A stretch of 64,000 bases of DNA from Argentina anserina (taxonomy: Eukaryota; Streptophyta; Magnoliopsida; Rosales; Rosaceae), in the NCBI RefSeq assembly GCF_933775445.1, contig NW_026089419.1, forward strand, positions 248,001 to 312,000, read 5' to 3'. Numbering within the stretch: position 1 is the stretch's first letter; the number at the start of each line of letters is the position of its first letter. Shown piece after piece: positions 62,188 to 64,000 of the stretch. The position numbers and the translations under genes are program-made. The notes below the pieces were generated by a model. It was not told the origin of the DNA. It was given only the letters and a program-made list of their open reading frames with translations, and searched no databases.

Positions 62188-64000
62188 AGATACTCAAACG
62201 AGAAATGAAAAGATACACAATTGGAATAGTAAAGATACGCAAACGATGTAAAGATACACAATTGGAATAGTAAAGATACGCAAACGATGTAAAGATACTC
62301 AGTTTGAAAGAAACACACTCCCACACTTGCAAAACTCTCAAATACAATAGAAACTCGCATCAGAAGCCTTACAGAAAGATACTCAAACGAGAAATGAAAA
62401 GATACACAATTGGAATAGTAAAGATACGCAAATGATGTAAAGATACACAATTGGAATAGTAAAGATACGCAAACGATGTAAAGATACTCAGTTTGAAAGA
62501 AACACACTCCCACACTTGCAAAACTCTCAAATACAATAGAAACTCGCATCAGAAGCCTTACAGAAAGATACTCAAACTAGAAATGAAAAGATACACAATT
62601 GGAATAGTAAAGATACGCAAACGATGTAAAGATACACAATTGGAATAGTAAAGATAAGCAAACGATGTAAAGATACTCAGTTTGAAAGAAACACACTCCC
62701 ACACTTGCAAAACTCTCCAATAAAATAGAAACTCGCATCAGAAGCCTTAGAGAAAGATACTCAAACGAGAAATGAAAAGATACACAATTGGAATAGTAAA
62801 AATACGCAAACGATGTAAAGATACACAATTGGAATAGTAAAGATACGCAAACGATGTAAAGATACTCAGTTTGAAAGAAACACACTCCCACACTTGCAAA
62901 ACTCTCAAATACAATAGAAACTCGCATCAGAAGCCTTACAGAAAGATACTCAAACGAGAAATGAAAAGATACACAATTGGAATAGTAAAGATACGCAAAC
63001 GATGTAAAGATACACAATTGGAATAGTAAAGATACGCAAACGATGTAAAGATACTCAGTTTGAAAGAAACACACTCCCACACTTGCAAAACTCTCAAATA
63101 CAATAGAAACTCGCATCAGAAGCCTTACATAAAGATACTCAAACGAGAAATGAAAAGATACACAATTGGAATAGTAAAGATACGCAAACGATGTAAAGAT
63201 ACTCAGTTTGAAAGAAACACACTCCCACACTTGCAAAACTCTCAAATACAATAGAAACTCGCATCAGAAGCCTTACAGAAAGATACTCAAACGAGAAATG
63301 AAAAGATACACAATTGGAATAGTAAAGATACGCAAACGATGTAAAGATACTCAGTTTGAAAGAAACACACTCCCACACTTGCAAAACTCTCAAATACAAT
63401 AGAAACTCGCATCAGAAACCTTACAGAAAGATACTCAAACGAGAAATGAAAAGATACACAATTGGAATAGTAAAGATACGCAAACGATGTAAAGATACAC
63501 AATTGGAATAGTAAAGATACGCAAACGATGTAAAGATACTCAGTTTGAAAGAAACACACTCCCACACTTGCAAAACTCTCAAATTCAATAGAAACTCGCA
63601 TCTAAAAGCCTTACAGAAAGATACTCAAACGAGAAATGAAAAGATACACAATTGGAATAGTAAAGATACGCAAACGATGTAAAGATACACAATTGGAATA
63701 GTAAAGATACGCAAACGATGTAAAGATACTCAGTTTGAAAGAAACACACTCCCACACTTGCAAAACTCTCAAATACAATAGAAACTCGCATCAGAAGCCT
63801 TACAGAAAGATACTCAAACGAGAAATGAAAAGATACACAATTGGAATAGTAAAGATACGCAAACGATGTAAAGATACACAATTGGAATAGTAAAGATACG
63901 TAAACGATGTAAAGATACTCAGTTTGAAAGAAACACACTCCCACACTTGCAAAACTCTCAAATACAATAGAAACTCGCATCAGAAGCCTTACAGAAAGAT

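Larger units (their letters stand above)
57763..63618 (+). repeat. Higher-order unit, copy 2, enlarged to 5,856 bp
   Basis: The same marker order as copy 1. Positions up to about 60,402 lie at +4,092, and those from 62,179 onward at +5,856. The difference of 1,764 bp is one extra tandem copy of 58,660-60,423, inserted inside the former run of six L monomers, whose halves (1 + 5) flank it. The following monomers (63,619 on) are L rather than T, so the next unit does not start the same way. Confidence 0.94.
1..64000 (+). repeat. Satellite DNA array filling the window
   Basis: The same monomer repeats head to tail from the first to the last base, always in the same orientation. I see no unique insert and no inversion. 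Using agatactcaaacgag as the start, the first complete monomer begins at 2 and the last ends at 63,996, so the array continues past both edges. The walk gives about 355 monomers: 245 two-cassette, 81 one-cassette, 17 three-cassette and 12 deleted. The consensus is 34% G+C and very A-rich on this strand (47% A, 19% T). There is no gene, RNA gene or mobile element in any part. Homogeneous arrays of nucleosome-sized monomers are known from eukaryotic centromeres and heterochromatin; placing this array at a centromere is inference. The species cannot be told from the sequence. Confidence 0.98.
52347..64000 (+). repeat. Domain IIIb: S pairs return; 4,092-bp higher-order unit
   Basis: S monomers come back only as adjacent pairs (52,347; 55,846; 57,277; 59,938; 61,702; 63,133). 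T and D monomers continue. Extra markers are gaatagcaaag, agaagtgtt, ctaagtttg, ccttacataaag, caaactagaaat and ccttagagaaag. The last complete monomer ends at 63,996 and four bases of the next are present. Confidence 0.88.

Noticed and set aside
1..64000. CRISPR array
   Set aside because: There are no unique spacers: the whole 148-230 bp period is repeated, and the variation is copy number of a 41-bp piece and point changes.
1..64000. Telomeric or microsatellite DNA
   Set aside because: No TTAGGG, TTTAGGG or other short telomere-like tract; the smallest regular unit is 19-23 bp and imperfect.

Overview
The whole 64 kb window is one uninterrupted satellite-DNA array. I find no protein-coding gene, RNA gene, transposon, CRISPR array or unique sequence. 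Such an array is typical of a eukaryotic nuclear genome (centromeric, pericentromeric or other heterochromatin). The sequence does not let me name the species. The consensus monomer, counted by hand, is 189 bp: A 89, C 35, G 30, T 35, so 34% G+C with A 47% against T 19% on the given strand. Every monomer runs in the same orientation, head to tail, across both window edges.

Monomer anatomy, starting at agatactcaaacgag: a 23-bp head, one to three copies of a 41-bp cassette, and an 84-bp tail (85 bp in a common variant). Cassette number gives three size classes: S (1 copy, 148 bp), L (2 copies, 189 bp) and T (3 copies, 230 bp). A fourth class, D (144 bp), is an L that lost 45 bp of tail and head between two ctcaaa hexamers. 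Walking the anchors from base 2 to 63,996 gives about 355 monomers: 245 L, 81 S, 17 T and 12 D. The distances close exactly once the 1-bp tail variant and two 1-bp indels are counted. One head-plus-cassette stretch is built from smaller 19-23 bp units, each beginning aaagatac.

Regional layout (L/S/T/D order). Domain I, 1-18,938: L6 S L S2 L4 S L3 S2 L S L3 S L3 S2 L S L2 S2 L10 S T L3 S L S L8 S T L3 S L S2 L2 S L S2 L4 S L3 S L2 S3 L3 S L2 S2 L S L3 S2. Domain II, 18,939-40,766: only L and S, L4 S L3 S2 L5 S2 L S2 L5 S L3 S2 L4 S2 L4 S L4 S L4 S L3 S2 L2 S L2 S L S L3 S2 L4 S L4 S L S L3 S L S2 L4 S L3 S L2 S L4 S L3 S L8 S L3 S. Domain III, 40,767-64,000, has most T and all D monomers. Its first half (40,767-52,346) has no S at all. 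Its second half carries a 4,092-bp higher-order unit whose next copy is 5,856 bp, because it contains an exact extra 1,764-bp tandem duplication.

The domains are nested higher-order repeats: 1,918; 2,944; 1,012; 1,541; 1,053; 337; 2,147; 798; 1,362; 2,076; 4,092 and 1,764 bp. They are recognised by monomer-size order together with shared private substitutions. This is the signature of recent segmental amplification and unequal exchange. The long open frames on the minus strand are an artefact: 189 is a multiple of three and one frame of the monomer lacks stops. The notable biology here is structural: cassette-dosage size classes near nucleosomal lengths, reciprocal S-T neighbours, a microhomology deletion that was amplified, and a readable duplication history.
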